The notes beneath the pieces are model-generated. The model was not told the origin of the DNA, ran no database searches, and saw nothing but the letters and a program-made list of their open reading frames with translations. From assembly GCA_023433515.1 (NCBI GenBank), contig JAEZCN010000135.1, positions 1-28,016 on the forward strand: a DNA stretch of 28,016 nucleotides, given 5' to 3'. The translations under genes and the position numbers were made by a program. Every line of letters starts with the position of its first letter. Within the stretch, counting starts at the first letter, position 1. Origin of the DNA: Pseudomonadota bacterium (GTDB lineage Bacteria > Pseudomonadota > Gammaproteobacteria > Steroidobacterales > Steroidobacteraceae). This document shows, one piece after another, positions 15,711 to 24,241 of the stretch.

Positions 15711-15730
15711 GCTGCGGCCGACGTCGCAGC
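15711..15730. terminator. Possible shared stem-loop between convergent genes
   Basis: GCTGCG (15711-15716) and CGCAGC (15725-15730) form a 6-bp perfect stem with an 8-nt loop in the 156-bp gap where the TonB-like gene and the DUF1348 gene converge. There is no T-run on either side, so terminator function is only suggested by position. Nothing else was seen in this gap. Confidence 0.25.
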
Positions 15731-15743
15731 GGCGATGCTCTAG

Positions 15744-16220
15744 CTACAAGCCCAGGTCGCTCAACCCCGGATGATCATCCGGCCGCCTTCCGAGCGGCCA
15801 GCGGAACTTGCGCTCCGCCTCGGTGATGAGGACGTCGTTGATGCTCGCGTGGCGCCGGCGCATGAGTCCCAGCTCGTCGAACTCCCAGTTCTCGTTGCCG
15901 TACGAACGGAACCAGTGCCCGGAATCGTCGTGCCACTCGTACGCGAAGCGCACCGCGATGCGCGCGCCCTCGAACGCCCAGACTTCCTTGATCAACCGGT
16001 AATCGAGCTCCTTCGCCCACTTGCGCGTCAGGAACTCGACGATGGCCGGACGGCCAGAGAAGAACTCGGCGCGGTTGCGCCACTGACTATCTACCGTGTA
16101 CGCGAGCGACACGCGCCCGGGATCGCGCGAGTTCCACGCATCCTCCGCGGCGCGGGCCTTCTTCGCCGCAGTCTCGCGCGTGAACGGCGGATACGGCGGT
16201 CTGCCCTCCGGCGCGTTCAT
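15744..16220 (-). CDS. DUF1348 (NTF2-like fold) family protein
   Basis: A 158-residue protein of the highly conserved DUF1348 group in the SnoaL/NTF2-like superfamily. Diagnostic stretches are WNSRDPGRVSLAYTVDSQWR, RFAYEWHDDSGHWFRSYGNE, and NWEFDELGLMRRRHASIND. The cone-shaped fold usually forms a small-molecule pocket, but no reaction is established for this group. Its ATG at 16220 follows directly on the TGA of the receptor gene (TGAATG), so translation is coupled. There is no signal peptide, so it should be cytoplasmic. Coupling to an outer-membrane receptor suggests a role with the imported ligand; that is inference. Confidence 0.9.
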   Translation of the reverse strand: MNAPEGRPPYPPFTRETAAKKARAAEDAWNSRDPGRVSLAYTVDSQWRNRAEFFSGRPAIVEFLTRKWAKELDYRLIKEVWAFEGARIAVRFAYEWHDDSGHWFRSYGNENWEFDELGLMRRRHASINDVLITEAERKFRWPLGRRPDDHPGLSDLGL

Positions 16221-18632
16221 TCAGAACCGCTGGCCGAACCGGATGCCGATGGTCCGCGGGCGAGTCACGACCGAGTACACGTGGCTTCCGGCTCCCGACG
16301 CCACGCACAGCGACACGTCGCACTCGGCGTAGCGATAGAGATGCGCGCGTTCGTCGAACAGGTTGTCGGCGAACAGCTCGAAGTGCCAGTTGTCGGCCGC
16401 CATGCCGAACGACAGGTCGGTGAGCGTGTACGATCCCTGGACGCCGAGCGCATCCGCCTCGTAAGGCAACAGCGCGGAGGTCGAACTACCGTTGTGTACG
16501 CCGGATAACTGCACGTGGCCGTCGAGCGCCGCGATCGGGAACTCGTATCGCACAGTGAGGTTCGCCTTGAACTTCGGCGTCGTGGGCAGCCGCTGGCCAT
16601 CCGGCGCGAACTCCTCGTCCGCGCACACGCCGCGCGGCAGCGGGTTGCCATCCGGGTCCAGGGTCTTGCAGAAGTCCTCGGCCAGCTCGGCCTCCTGCAC
16701 CGCGAACCCGCCGTAAATCGACAACGCATCGGTCGGCATCCATTGAATGTCGACTTCCACGCCGCGCAGCTCCGCCGCGCCGGCATTCGATACGTTCGTC
16801 AGTCCGTTCTCGCCCAGGAACGAGAACTGGAAGTCGTCCCACTTGCCGACGTAGATGGCTCCATTGAATCGCAGCCGGTTGTCGGCCCACGAGGTTTTCC
16901 AACCGACTTCGTAGTTGGTGAGGAAGTCCGCCTTGTAGGGTGGGAACGTGCCGCGGCGATTCACGCCTCCGGGCCGGAAACCTTCCGAGATCGTCGCGTA
17001 GAACATCGCGTCGTCGGTCGCCTGGAACGACGCGTTCACACGGAACGTGTTGTCTTCCTTCGTCACCGTCTTTTCGAGGTTGGTACAGGGCGCGGTCTCG
17101 AACACCTGCCCGGTGTCGAAACACGAAACCTCGCCGGTCGACGATCCGAATGGATTCGTGAGGCCGAAGCCGAAGAATCCTTCGAGCGAGTTCTCGTACT
17201 TGAAGAAACGCAGGCCGCCGGTCAGCGACAACCTCTCCGTCGCATCGAACGTCACCTCGCCGAACACGGCGTAGTCGCGGTCGACGCGCCACTGCTTGGT
17301 CAGCCAGAAGGAATCGTCCCAGCCGGTCACGTCGCTGTCGTCGTTGAGGCCGGTGATGTTGTATTCCTGCTGGATGTCGTGCGTCTGACGCTGGTAGAAC
17401 AGACCCGCGACGAACCGCACGCGGTTCTCCGAAGGGCTCGAGACGCGCAGTTCGCCGCTCAACTTCGTGTAACCGTCCTTGCCCTGGATGAACTGCGACG
17501 GATTGATGAGCTCGCCCGCGTTGTCGTAGAAGTACACGCCCGATCCGTTGAGCGTGTCGTAGAAGAACGAGTAGTCGGAGTAGTCGGAGTTGGTGTCGAC
17601 GTCGCGCTTCAGATAGGCGCCCGAGAACGTGATGTCGAAGTTGCTGACCTTGCCTTCGATCGCGAGCGCGGCCTGCATCCACTGGTCTTCGTAATCCTCG
17701 GGATGGAAATGCGCCACCTCGAGGTCGCCGAAGTTGCTGTCGCCGGCGTAGATGCCGTTGCCCGTGCGCTTCTGCGCCATCAACGTGGGCGTGATGCTCC
17801 AGTTGTCGTTGAGATCGATCTTGAGCGCGGCGCGCGCGCCGTAGGTATCCGAATCGTTGTAGTTGTCCTCGGCGAGCGAGTTGATCGAAATGCCCGACGT
17901 CGGGAACGTGCGCGTGGTGGCCACGTTGTCGATGTAACCGGCGTCGTGTCGCGCCCAGCCGACCAGGCGGATGGCCGCGTTCTCGCTGAGCGGAATGTTC
18001 ACGAAGCCTTCGGCGACGTATCCGGGATCGCCGTCGGAGATGAAATTCGTCTCGACGCCATACCCGCCCTGGAAACCGCTCGGATCCGGCTTGTTCGTGA
18101 TGATGCGGATCGTGCCCGACTGCGAGCTCGCGCCGTACAACGTGCCCTGCGGGCCGGCAAGCGCCTCGACGCGCGCGATGTCGTACATGTGGATGTCGAG
18201 CGCGCCCTGGATGGTCGTGATGGGCTGCTCGTCGAGGTACTGGCCGACGCCCGGTTGCGGACCGGAGTGGTTGCCGTTGTCGCCGGCCGCCGCGCCGCGC
18301 ATGAACACGCGCGCGTAACCGGGCGCCACCTGCTGGAACGAAACGCTGGGCAGGTACTTCACGAAGTCATCGAAGCTCTTCACGCCGAGGTCTTCGAGAC
18401 GCTCGGTGCCGATGGCCTGGATGCTGAGCGGCACGTCCTGCAGGTTCTGTTCGCGCTTGAGGGCGGTGACGACCACCTCCTCCATGCCGCGCAAGGCGGG
18501 CTCTTCCGCCTGCTGCGCCTGGGCCAGCGGCGAAGCCGCGAGGATCGCGCCTGCGAGTGGGAAACCGGTCAGAAGTGCACGGCCCTGTCTGGCCTGCTCA
18601 CGTCGGATCTTGCGCAACTTGCTACGAGTCAT
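16221..18632 (-). CDS. TonB-dependent outer-membrane receptor
   Basis: An 803-residue TonB-dependent receptor. A basic N-terminus and hydrophobic stretch (LLTGFPLAGAILAASPLAQA) form the signal peptide. The TonB-box/plug start is MEEVVVTALKREQNLQDVPL, and plug motifs include DIARVEALAGPQGTLYGASS with GTIRIITNKP. The 22-strand barrel follows, with a late GFRPGGVNRRG motif and the terminal strand RTIGIRFGQRF ending in Phe as BamA targeting requires. It resembles receptors expanded in Sphingomonas, Caulobacter and Steroidobacter relatives that take up complex organic ligands; the substrate cannot be read. ATG 18632 has a GGGGAG ribosome site. A weak -35/-10 candidate (TTGATT, 15 nt, TACACT) lies in the 56-bp gap after the sulfotransferase gene. 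Confidence 0.92.
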   Translation of the reverse strand: MTRSKLRKIRREQARQGRALLTGFPLAGAILAASPLAQAQQAEEPALRGMEEVVVTALKREQNLQDVPLSIQAIGTERLEDLGVKSFDDFVKYLPSVSFQQVAPGYARVFMRGAAAGDNGNHSGPQPGVGQYLDEQPITTIQGALDIHMYDIARVEALAGPQGTLYGASSQSGTIRIITNKPDPSGFQGGYGVETNFISDGDPGYVAEGFVNIPLSENAAIRLVGWARHDAGYIDNVATTRTFPTSGISINSLAEDNYNDSDTYGARAALKIDLNDNWSITPTLMAQKRTGNGIYAGDSNFGDLEVAHFHPEDYEDQWMQAALAIEGKVSNFDITFSGAYLKRDVDTNSDYSDYSFFYDTLNGSGVYFYDNAGELINPSQFIQGKDGYTKLSGELRVSSPSENRVRFVAGLFYQRQTHDIQQEYNITGLNDDSDVTGWDDSFWLTKQWRVDRDYAVFGEVTFDATERLSLTGGLRFFKYENSLEGFFGFGLTNPFGSSTGEVSCFDTGQVFETAPCTNLEKTVTKEDNTFRVNASFQATDDAMFYATISEGFRPGGVNRRGTFPPYKADFLTNYEVGWKTSWADNRLRFNGAIYVGKWDDFQFSFLGENGLTNVSNAGAAELRGVEVDIQWMPTDALSIYGGFAVQEAELAEDFCKTLDPDGNPLPRGVCADEEFAPDGQRLPTTPKFKANLTVRYEFPIAALDGHVQLSGVHNGSSTSALLPYEADALGVQGSYTLTDLSFGMAADNWHFELFADNLFDERAHLYRYAECDVSLCVASGAGSHVYSVVTRPRTIGIRFGQRF

Positions 18633-18688
18633 CGCCGCTCCCCGGATTTTTGTTATCTGCCAGTCAGTGTATGCCTTTCCCTTTCGAA

Positions 18689-20614
18689 TCAAAACTGCGG
18701 AGTAGATGGATACCTCGACAGGACCTCACCCAATGCCTCTTCGAGGGGCCCCAAAAAAGGTTCGAAGTGTTTCCAGTGATCGACACCTTCGCGGAAAATC
18801 GGCTGGCGAACCTGTTCCGAGCTCGCGGTGCGCACTGCCCTGCGATTTTCGTGAAAACGCAAAACCGCCTCTTCATAGGGCAAGCCGCAGTACGCGAGCA
18901 GCCGCCGGACTTCTCCTTCCGTGTCCTCGATCATGTTCTCGTAGAACACGCGGTGCACGCGCCCCGGCAACGCTTCGTCGAAATGCGCCATCAGCTCGAC
19001 GTAATCGCGGTAGTAACGGCCGATCTCGGCGAGGTCGTAGGTGAAGTTCTGCCCGCGGGCGAAGTGTTGCTTGAATCCCGAGAAGCAGCAGCCGAGCGGG
19101 TGGCGGCGCGCGTCGACGATCTTCGCGTTCGGCAGCATCAGGTGAATGAAGCCGACGTGCGCGAAGTTGTTAGGCATCTTGTCGATGAAGAACGGACGGC
19201 CCGTCTTGCGCTGGATGCGTGTCTGGCGGATGTAGCGTTCGCCGAGCGCGCGGATCTCGTCCGCGTCGAACTTCGCGAGCGCGCGTGGATAGGCGGCGCC
19301 GGGCTCGCGCGAGGTCCGGTTGCCCACCGCGCGCGCGAGCATCGCGACGTCGGGTAGTTCCATCGTGCCTTCCACTTGCGAGTGGGAGGCCAGGATCTGT
19401 TCGATCAGTGTGGAACCCGAGCGCGGCAGGCCGACGACGAAGATCGGATCCGGCGCATCGAAGCCCCAGCCCGCGCGGTCCGCGAAGAATTGGCGCGTGA
19501 ACAGCTTCTTCGAGCGTTGCACGTGCGCGGCATTCTCGTCGGCGTCGTAGCGGATCTCGCCGCGGCGCAGCCGGTTCCCTTCCGCGTAGTGACGGAAGGA
19601 GTCCGCATATTCGCCGGCATCTTCGTTTGCCTTGCCGAGCGAGAACTCGAAATGCAGCCGGTCGTCGGTAGTGAGGTCGGTGCGCGCGAGCTGCGCGCGC
19701 ATGGCTTCGGCCTCTTCCGGCGTGAAGCGAAAGGTCTTGAGATTGGCGAGGCTCCAGTACGCCTCGCCGAGATGCGGCGCGAGCTGGATGGTCCTGCGGT
19801 ACGCCTCGATGCTCTCGGAGTTTCGGCCGGCCGTCTTGAGCGAATGCCCGAGACTCATCCACACCTTGGGCTGGTTCGGATAGTCCGCGAGCACCGCGCG
19901 GTATTCCTCGATGGACGCCGCGTATTCGCCGATCCGTCCGAGGATCGCGGCCTTGAGGTTGCGATAACCCGGATTACGCGGCTCGGCGGCCAGCAGGCGC
20001 TCGACTTCGGCGAGTGCGGCCTCGGACTTGTGCTGCCGGTGCAGCACCATCGCGTAGTTGTGGCGCGCGGCCGCGAAGCCGGGCGCGAGCTCGAGACAAC
20101 GCGAGAGCAGGTTTTCCGCGTCCGAGTATCGGCCGATGCGCGCCGCGACCTCGGCGAGCATGCGGATCGCGGCCACGTCGGTCGGGTGCCGCTTGAGGAA
20201 CTCGCGCAGCGTGCCTTCCGCGTCCGGGATGCGGTTCTCACACAGCGCGGTCGCGGCGAAGAGGAGCTGCGGATCGCGCGTCGAGTGACGGATGGATTCC
20301 GCGTACGCGGCGTCCGCGGCCTCTTTCATCTCGAGCGCGGTGTAGTGATCGCCGAGCGCGCGCCAGGCGTCCGGCAGCGCCGGCCGGTAACGCACCGCGC
20401 GTTTCAGCGCGGCGATGGCGTCATCGCCGCGCCCCATCCGCCCGAGCGCGAGGCCGGACAGCGCCAGCGCGTTGGGCTGGTCGGGAATGACCTTGAGGAT
20501 TTCGTCCGCCTGTTCCGCCGCCGCCCGGGGATCGACATCGAGGAGTCGCGCGGCGTTCGCGAGCGCGACCTCGAGTGTCCCGGCGGCATTGCCGGATGGG
20601 GCGGCGGTGTTCAC
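18689..20614 (-). CDS. TPR-repeat sulfotransferase
   Basis: A 641-residue two-part protein. About residues 15-330 are tandem TPR helices (for example AAAEQADEILKVIPDQPNAL, ALSGLALGRMGRGDDAIAAL). The C-terminal half is a sulfotransferase domain with the PAPS 5'-phosphosulphate loop GLPRSGST at 395-402 and a later PFFIDKMPNNFAHVG segment and RRHPLGCCFS, the likely 3'-phosphate region. It would transfer sulphate from PAPS to a hydroxyl or amine acceptor, probably recognised through the TPR part; the acceptor is unknown. The GTG start at 20614 overlaps the M20 peptidase stop by 4 bp (GTGA), so the open frame upstream is spurious. Such genes are often found beside TonB-dependent receptor genes in this bacterial group, as here. 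Confidence 0.88.
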   Translation of the reverse strand: MNTAAPSGNAAGTLEVALANAARLLDVDPRAAAEQADEILKVIPDQPNALALSGLALGRMGRGDDAIAALKRAVRYRPALPDAWRALGDHYTALEMKEAADAAYAESIRHSTRDPQLLFAATALCENRIPDAEGTLREFLKRHPTDVAAIRMLAEVAARIGRYSDAENLLSRCLELAPGFAAARHNYAMVLHRQHKSEAALAEVERLLAAEPRNPGYRNLKAAILGRIGEYAASIEEYRAVLADYPNQPKVWMSLGHSLKTAGRNSESIEAYRRTIQLAPHLGEAYWSLANLKTFRFTPEEAEAMRAQLARTDLTTDDRLHFEFSLGKANEDAGEYADSFRHYAEGNRLRRGEIRYDADENAAHVQRSKKLFTRQFFADRAGWGFDAPDPIFVVGLPRSGSTLIEQILASHSQVEGTMELPDVAMLARAVGNRTSREPGAAYPRALAKFDADEIRALGERYIRQTRIQRKTGRPFFIDKMPNNFAHVGFIHLMLPNAKIVDARRHPLGCCFSGFKQHFARGQNFTYDLAEIGRYYRDYVELMAHFDEALPGRVHRVFYENMIEDTEGEVRRLLAYCGLPYEEAVLRFHENRRAVRTASSEQVRQPIFREGVDHWKHFEPFLGPLEEALGEVLSRYPSTPQF

Positions 20615-22020
20615 GGGCGTTTGCGGGCGGAGATATCCTTGATCAGTTCGTACCACATCGTCACGCCCTCGTAGAACGACTTCACGGGGATGCGCTCGTC
20701 GAGGCCGTGCGCGAAGGAGTCCTTGTCGCGGATGAAAGTCGGATCCACGCCGTAGGTCGGGATGCCCGCCGCGCGGAACACGAGACCGTCGCTCGCGCCC
20801 GAGGACTGCTGCGGGACCACCGGGACGCCGGGGTAATGCTTCTGCACCATACGCGTGACGGCCGAGACCACGTCCGGCCGCAGCGGCGAGGCGTCGCTCG
20901 ACATCGGCTCGTCGATGGTCGTCACTTCGACGTCGGCGCCGACGACGCGCGCGAGCTCGAGCCGCACATCCTCGACCTTCACGCCCGGAAAGATGCGGCA
21001 GTTCACGACGGCGGTGGCCCGCTGGGGCAACGCGTTGTTCGCGTGCCCGCCGTCGAGCCGCGTCGCGACGCAAGTGGTGCGCGTCTGGCCGACGTACGCC
21101 GGGTTCGTGGCGAGCGCCGCCGCGGCGGCCTCGTCGCGCGGATTGTCGGCAAAGCGGATCATCGCGGCGCCGAGGTCCCCCGGCGTCGTCTTGCCGGCCG
21201 CACGCAGCGCCGCGATCGTCGTGTCGTTCCACATCACGGGGAAGCGGTACTGGCCCACCTTGACGAGCGCGGCGGCGAGATCGTAGATCGCGTTGTCGGT
21301 GCGCGGCGTCGAGCTGTGGCCGCCCGGATTGCGGGTAGTCAGGAGGAAGTCGGCGTAAGTCTTCTCGGCCGACTGCAAGCCGAAGTACAGCGGCTTGCCG
21401 GTCGCGTCGTCGAGCGTGCCGCCGCCGCCGTCCGAATTGAGCGCGTATTCGGCGTCGATGAGCGCGCGGTGATCGCGCACCATCGCGACGGTGCTCGCCT
21501 GCGAGGTCTCCTCGTCGCCGCTGAAGTAGATGATGAGGTCGCGCCTGGGTACGTACTTCTCGGCCTTGAGGCGCAGGAACACCGCCGAGAGCTGGGATAT
21601 GCCTTGCTTCACGTCATACGTGCCGCGGCCGTAGAAGAAGCCGTTCTCCTCGACGAGCTTGAATGGATCGCGCTGCCAGTCTTCCGGCTTCGCGTCGACG
21701 ACATCCATGTGCGCGAGGAACAGGATCGGCTTGCCGCCCGTGCCGTCGCCGCGATAACGCACGACCAGCGTCGCGGTCTTGTCGCCCGGACGCTCGAACG
21801 GCACGACCTTGACGTCTTTGGCGGGAAAACCGCCGGCGCGGAATTCGCCGGCGAGGTATTCGGCCATCGCCGGCACCTGGTCCTTGCCGAGCACGGTCTG
21901 GAACGCGATGGTCTTCGCGAAAATTTCGCGTGCCTTGGCGTCGGCGGGTCCCGGTTTGTCGGCGGCGACGACGGCTGTGGAAATGGAGAGAAGCAGTACG
22001 GCGAGGATGTTCTTGTACAT
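20611..22020 (-). CDS. Secreted M20-family metallopeptidase
   Basis: A 469-residue M20/M25/M40 zinc hydrolase with an N-terminal signal peptide (MYKNILAVLLLSISTAVVAA). Metal-site motifs are in order: FLAHMDVV (His), GRGTYDVKQG (bridging Asp), SGDEETSQAS (catalytic Glu plus Glu ligand), NSDGGGG (Asp) and FAHGLDERIP (late His). The dimerisation/lid domain lies between about residues 210 and 330 (GGHSSTPRTDNAIYDLA). It is probably a periplasmic carboxypeptidase, dipeptidase or aminoacylase; the exact substrate is not visible. ATG 22020 has a GGGG ribosome motif. It is 23 bp downstream of a small membrane-protein gene and overlaps the TPR-sulfotransferase gene, so all three should be one transcript. 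Confidence 0.92.
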   Translation of the reverse strand: MYKNILAVLLLSISTAVVAADKPGPADAKAREIFAKTIAFQTVLGKDQVPAMAEYLAGEFRAGGFPAKDVKVVPFERPGDKTATLVVRYRGDGTGGKPILFLAHMDVVDAKPEDWQRDPFKLVEENGFFYGRGTYDVKQGISQLSAVFLRLKAEKYVPRRDLIIYFSGDEETSQASTVAMVRDHRALIDAEYALNSDGGGGTLDDATGKPLYFGLQSAEKTYADFLLTTRNPGGHSSTPRTDNAIYDLAAALVKVGQYRFPVMWNDTTIAALRAAGKTTPGDLGAAMIRFADNPRDEAAAAALATNPAYVGQTRTTCVATRLDGGHANNALPQRATAVVNCRIFPGVKVEDVRLELARVVGADVEVTTIDEPMSSDASPLRPDVVSAVTRMVQKHYPGVPVVPQQSSGASDGLVFRAAGIPTYGVDPTFIRDKDSFAHGLDERIPVKSFYEGVTMWYELIKDISARKRP

Positions 22021-22043
22021 CGATGACCCCGTTTCGGATGGGC

Positions 22044-22559
22044 TCATCTTAGCCTTGCTTTGATGATTCCGTGCGCCGTGAACAGCGCGATGAACGGCAG
22101 GAAGGAGGACAGCAGCCGGTTGCCGATGAAGAACGTGGAGATGGCGGCCGCGATCAGGGTGATCCCGAGGAGCAGCCATGACGCCCGGCGCACCGTGCGC
22201 GGGTCGGCGTCGAGCCCGATGTAGCCGCGCCTGTCGAACAATGTGAAGCAGACGCCGGTGGCGAGGACCCAGTACATCATGGCCGTGCCCTCGAGCCGGC
22301 CGTATTCGGCGTTGATCCACGGCCAGCGCGTCAGCAGCCCGATGGTGCCGCTCACGAAGTACAGCGCGATGCCGAGATAGATCCGGTTGAGGATCGCGCC
22401 GCGACGCACGAGCAAGATCGTGCCGAAAAAAGCCAGCGCCGTCGCCGTGTAATAAGGCAGGCGCCATTCGACCTGCTCGCGCGGATTCGCGATCGCCATG
22501 TAAAGCAGGAAAACCGCGAGCGGCATCGCTTCCACGGCTCGCAAGGCGAAGGCCCGCAT
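22044..22559 (-). CDS. Small multi-pass membrane protein
   Basis: A 171-residue integral membrane protein with about five hydrophobic helices: AMPLAVFLLYMAIA, YYTATALAFFGTILLV, YLGIALYFVSGTIGLL, YWVLATGVCFTLF, ASWLLLGITLIAAAISTFFI and a last segment LLSSFLPFIALFTAHGII. I do not recognise the family and no catalytic motif is visible. Starts are uncertain: ATG 22559 (used), ATG 22577 or GTG 22637, none with a clear ribosome site. Both ATGs lie in CATG palindromes that also hold the start codons of the divergent methyltransferase. It leads the minus-strand group ending in the receptor genes, and a promoter would have to lie inside the methyltransferase coding region. Confidence 0.7.
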   Translation of the reverse strand: MRAFALRAVEAMPLAVFLLYMAIANPREQVEWRLPYYTATALAFFGTILLVRRGAILNRIYLGIALYFVSGTIGLLTRWPWINAEYGRLEGTAMMYWVLATGVCFTLFDRRGYIGLDADPRTVRRASWLLLGITLIAAAISTFFIGNRLLSSFLPFIALFTAHGIIKARLR

Positions 22560-23283
22560 GGAATATGATCTGCTCATGGAATCGACGGCACCCGACTGGG
22601 TCTCCGAAACGCGCTTCGGCAAATGGTTTCTCTCCACGGAGACCTGGTTTCGTTATGTGCTTTCACAGGCGGTTTCCGACCTGCGAGCGCTCGCGGGTCC
22701 GGACCTGCCGGGATCGTTCAACCGTCTCATGGACATCGGCTGTGGGCAAGGACTCGCCTTCCGGCTCGTGGAGAAACATTTTTCGCCGCGCGCCATCGTC
22801 GGCATCGACATCGATCCGCGCATGGTCGAGGTGGCCCGGAAGTCGGCGGAGGGCTGCAGGATTCCGGTCGAGGTGCGCGCTGGTTCGGTCACGCAGCTCG
22901 ATCTGCCCGATGCGTCGGTGGATGCGATCCTGTGCCACCAGCTCGTCCATCACGTCGCGAACCAGCAGGGTGCGCTGCGCGAGCTGCATCGCGTGCTCGC
23001 TCCGGGCGGCTATCTGTTCCTGTCGGAATCGTGCGAGTCGTTCATCAATACCTGGACGGTGCGCTGGTTCTTCCGCCACCCGGAGGGCGTGCAGCGCCCC
23101 GCAGAAGGTTACGTGAAGTTAGTGCGCGAGGCCGGTTTCGAGGTAGAAGAGCGGCACATCCATACCTCCACGCCGTGGTGGTCGCTGTGGGATTTCGGCA
23201 TTACCCGCCGTCTCGGACTCGTGCGCTCCACCCCTCTCCCCACCGAACTGCTGCTGGTCGCGCGGAAATGGGGACATTCCTGA
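22558..23283 (+). CDS. Class I SAM-dependent methyltransferase
   Basis: A 241-residue Rossmann-fold methyltransferase. Motif I is LMDIGCGQGLAFRLVEKHF, the acidic end of strand 2 is VGIDIDPRMVEVARK, and motif IV/post-I parts are LDLPDASVDAILCHQLVHHV and LHRVLAPGGYLFLSE. It belongs to the broad Methyltransf_11/25 group; small-molecule methylation is likely but the substrate is unknown. ATG 22558 follows GAAGG by 5 nt; ATG 22576 is the alternative. The last codons (KWGHS) and the TGA lie within the left arm of an inverted repeat, so the native C-terminus may have been altered by repeat insertion. Confidence 0.88.
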   Translation: MEYDLLMESTAPDWVSETRFGKWFLSTETWFRYVLSQAVSDLRALAGPDLPGSFNRLMDIGCGQGLAFRLVEKHFSPRAIVGIDIDPRMVEVARKSAEGCRIPVEVRAGSVTQLDLPDASVDAILCHQLVHHVANQQGALRELHRVLAPGGYLFLSESCESFINTWTVRWFFRHPEGVQRPAEGYVKLVREAGFEVEERHIHTSTPWWSLWDFGITRRLGLVRSTPLPTELLLVARKWGHS

Positions 23284-23382
23284 TTTCCTGGAAACGGGGA
23301 CAGACCTGACGGGGAATCGACGATTCAGGCTTCGGGTGGCAGGCCTGTCCCCTTTTGCTAGGAAATAGGGAATGTCCCCATT
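23268..23382. repeat. Large imperfect inverted repeat (REP-like hairpin) after the methyltransferase
   Basis: The left arm (23268-23309) begins AATGGGGACATTCC and ends GGGGACAGACCTG. The right arm (about 23339-23381), reverse-complemented, begins AATGGGGACATTCC and ends GGGGACAGGCCTG. The arms are 42-43 nt and match except for a few substitutions and one indel. The loop contains a smaller perfect palindrome, GAATCGACGATTC. GGGGACA-type palindromes of this kind are dispersed in many high-GC proteobacterial genomes. The element fills most of the gap before pspA and could end methyltransferase transcription. Confidence 0.75.
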
Positions 23383-23430
23383 ATTCTTGCGCCACGCCGC
23401 GCCCCTGCGTGGTGGTTTCGGAGGGCAAAG

Positions 23431-24195
23431 ATGTTCGGTCGCATCGCCAACCTGTTCAAAGGGTTCCTGTCACTGTTCGTTTCCGGCATCGAACGCCGCA
23501 ACCCCGAGGCGCTGCTCGAGCTCGAGCAGGAGAACCTCCGCAAGCAGATAGGCAATTTCAACCAGGGACTCGCCTCCCACGCCGGCCTCTCCGAGCGGCT
23601 CATGAGCCAGGTCCGCAAGCTCGAGGCCGAGCAGCGCGACCTGCGCGCCAAGACCACGGCGCACGTGCGCGCCGGCAACAACTCCGCGGCCGGCCAATAC
23701 GCATTGCGACTGCAGTCCGTCGAGCAGCAGCTCTCGGAAAATCTCAAGCAGCTCGAACAGGCCGAGACCACTTACAAGAATCTCGTCAAGGCGCGCGACG
23801 TCGCCGTGCAGACCGCGCGCGCGAAGATCGAAAGCCTGAAGGGCGCGATCAACGACATGCGCATGAAGCAGGCCATGGCCGAGATCCATGAGATGTCCGC
23901 CGGCATGATCACGAACATTGGAGGTTCCGGGGACACGCTGAACCGCCTCGAGGCCATGGTCACGGAAGAACGCGACAAGGCCGCGGGCCGCGCGCGCGTC
24001 GCCAAGGATTCGGTCGACATGAGCCAGGTCGAGATCAAGGAAGCCGAAATGAACGCGCTCGCCGACCAGGCGCTCGCGGACTTCGCCGCGCGCGAGGGCA
24101 TTTCGATCAAGGGCGCCGCGGCGCCGGAGGCGGCGGAGCGTTCGATGGGTGCGGCCGAAAAGCCCCCTTCTTCCGAAAACCAGGGCCAGGGCTGA
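23431..24195 (+). CDS. pspA: PspA/IM30 (Vipp1) family membrane-remodelling protein
   Basis: A 254-residue PspA/Vipp1 protein. The N-terminal amphipathic helix MFGRIANLFKGFLSLFVSGI is the membrane-binding element, followed by the NPEALLELEQENLRKQI helix and long coiled-coil helices to about residue 220 (KLEAEQRDLRAKTTAHVRAG, LKQLEQAETTYKNLVKARDV). The family is homologous to eukaryotic ESCRT-III and forms rods or rings that stabilise or reshape damaged inner membrane. It is slightly longer than E. coli PspA (222), with an extra Ala/Pro-rich tail. ATG 23431 has a GGAGGG ribosome site. No pspF, pspB or pspC is present; an AAA+ ATPase follows 46 bp later, giving a different type of Psp cluster. 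Confidence 0.93.
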   Translation: MFGRIANLFKGFLSLFVSGIERRNPEALLELEQENLRKQIGNFNQGLASHAGLSERLMSQVRKLEAEQRDLRAKTTAHVRAGNNSAAGQYALRLQSVEQQLSENLKQLEQAETTYKNLVKARDVAVQTARAKIESLKGAINDMRMKQAMAEIHEMSAGMITNIGGSGDTLNRLEAMVTEERDKAAGRARVAKDSVDMSQVEIKEAEMNALADQALADFAAREGISIKGAAAPEAAERSMGAAEKPPSSENQGQG

Positions 24196-24241
24196 TCGAG
24201 ACGTTGGTAGTTAGCCAGCCCGCGCCGCCGGAAGCCTGACG

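Noticed and set aside
16515..18779. 754-residue open frame on the + strand
   Set aside because: It is antisense to the well-supported TonB-dependent receptor; its Arg/Val/Glu-rich translation has no domain signature and is a GC-bias shadow.
23335..23362. Sigma-54 promoter for pspA (TGGCAG...TTGCT)
   Set aside because: The GG and GC elements are 17 nt apart instead of 10, and they lie in the inverted repeat.
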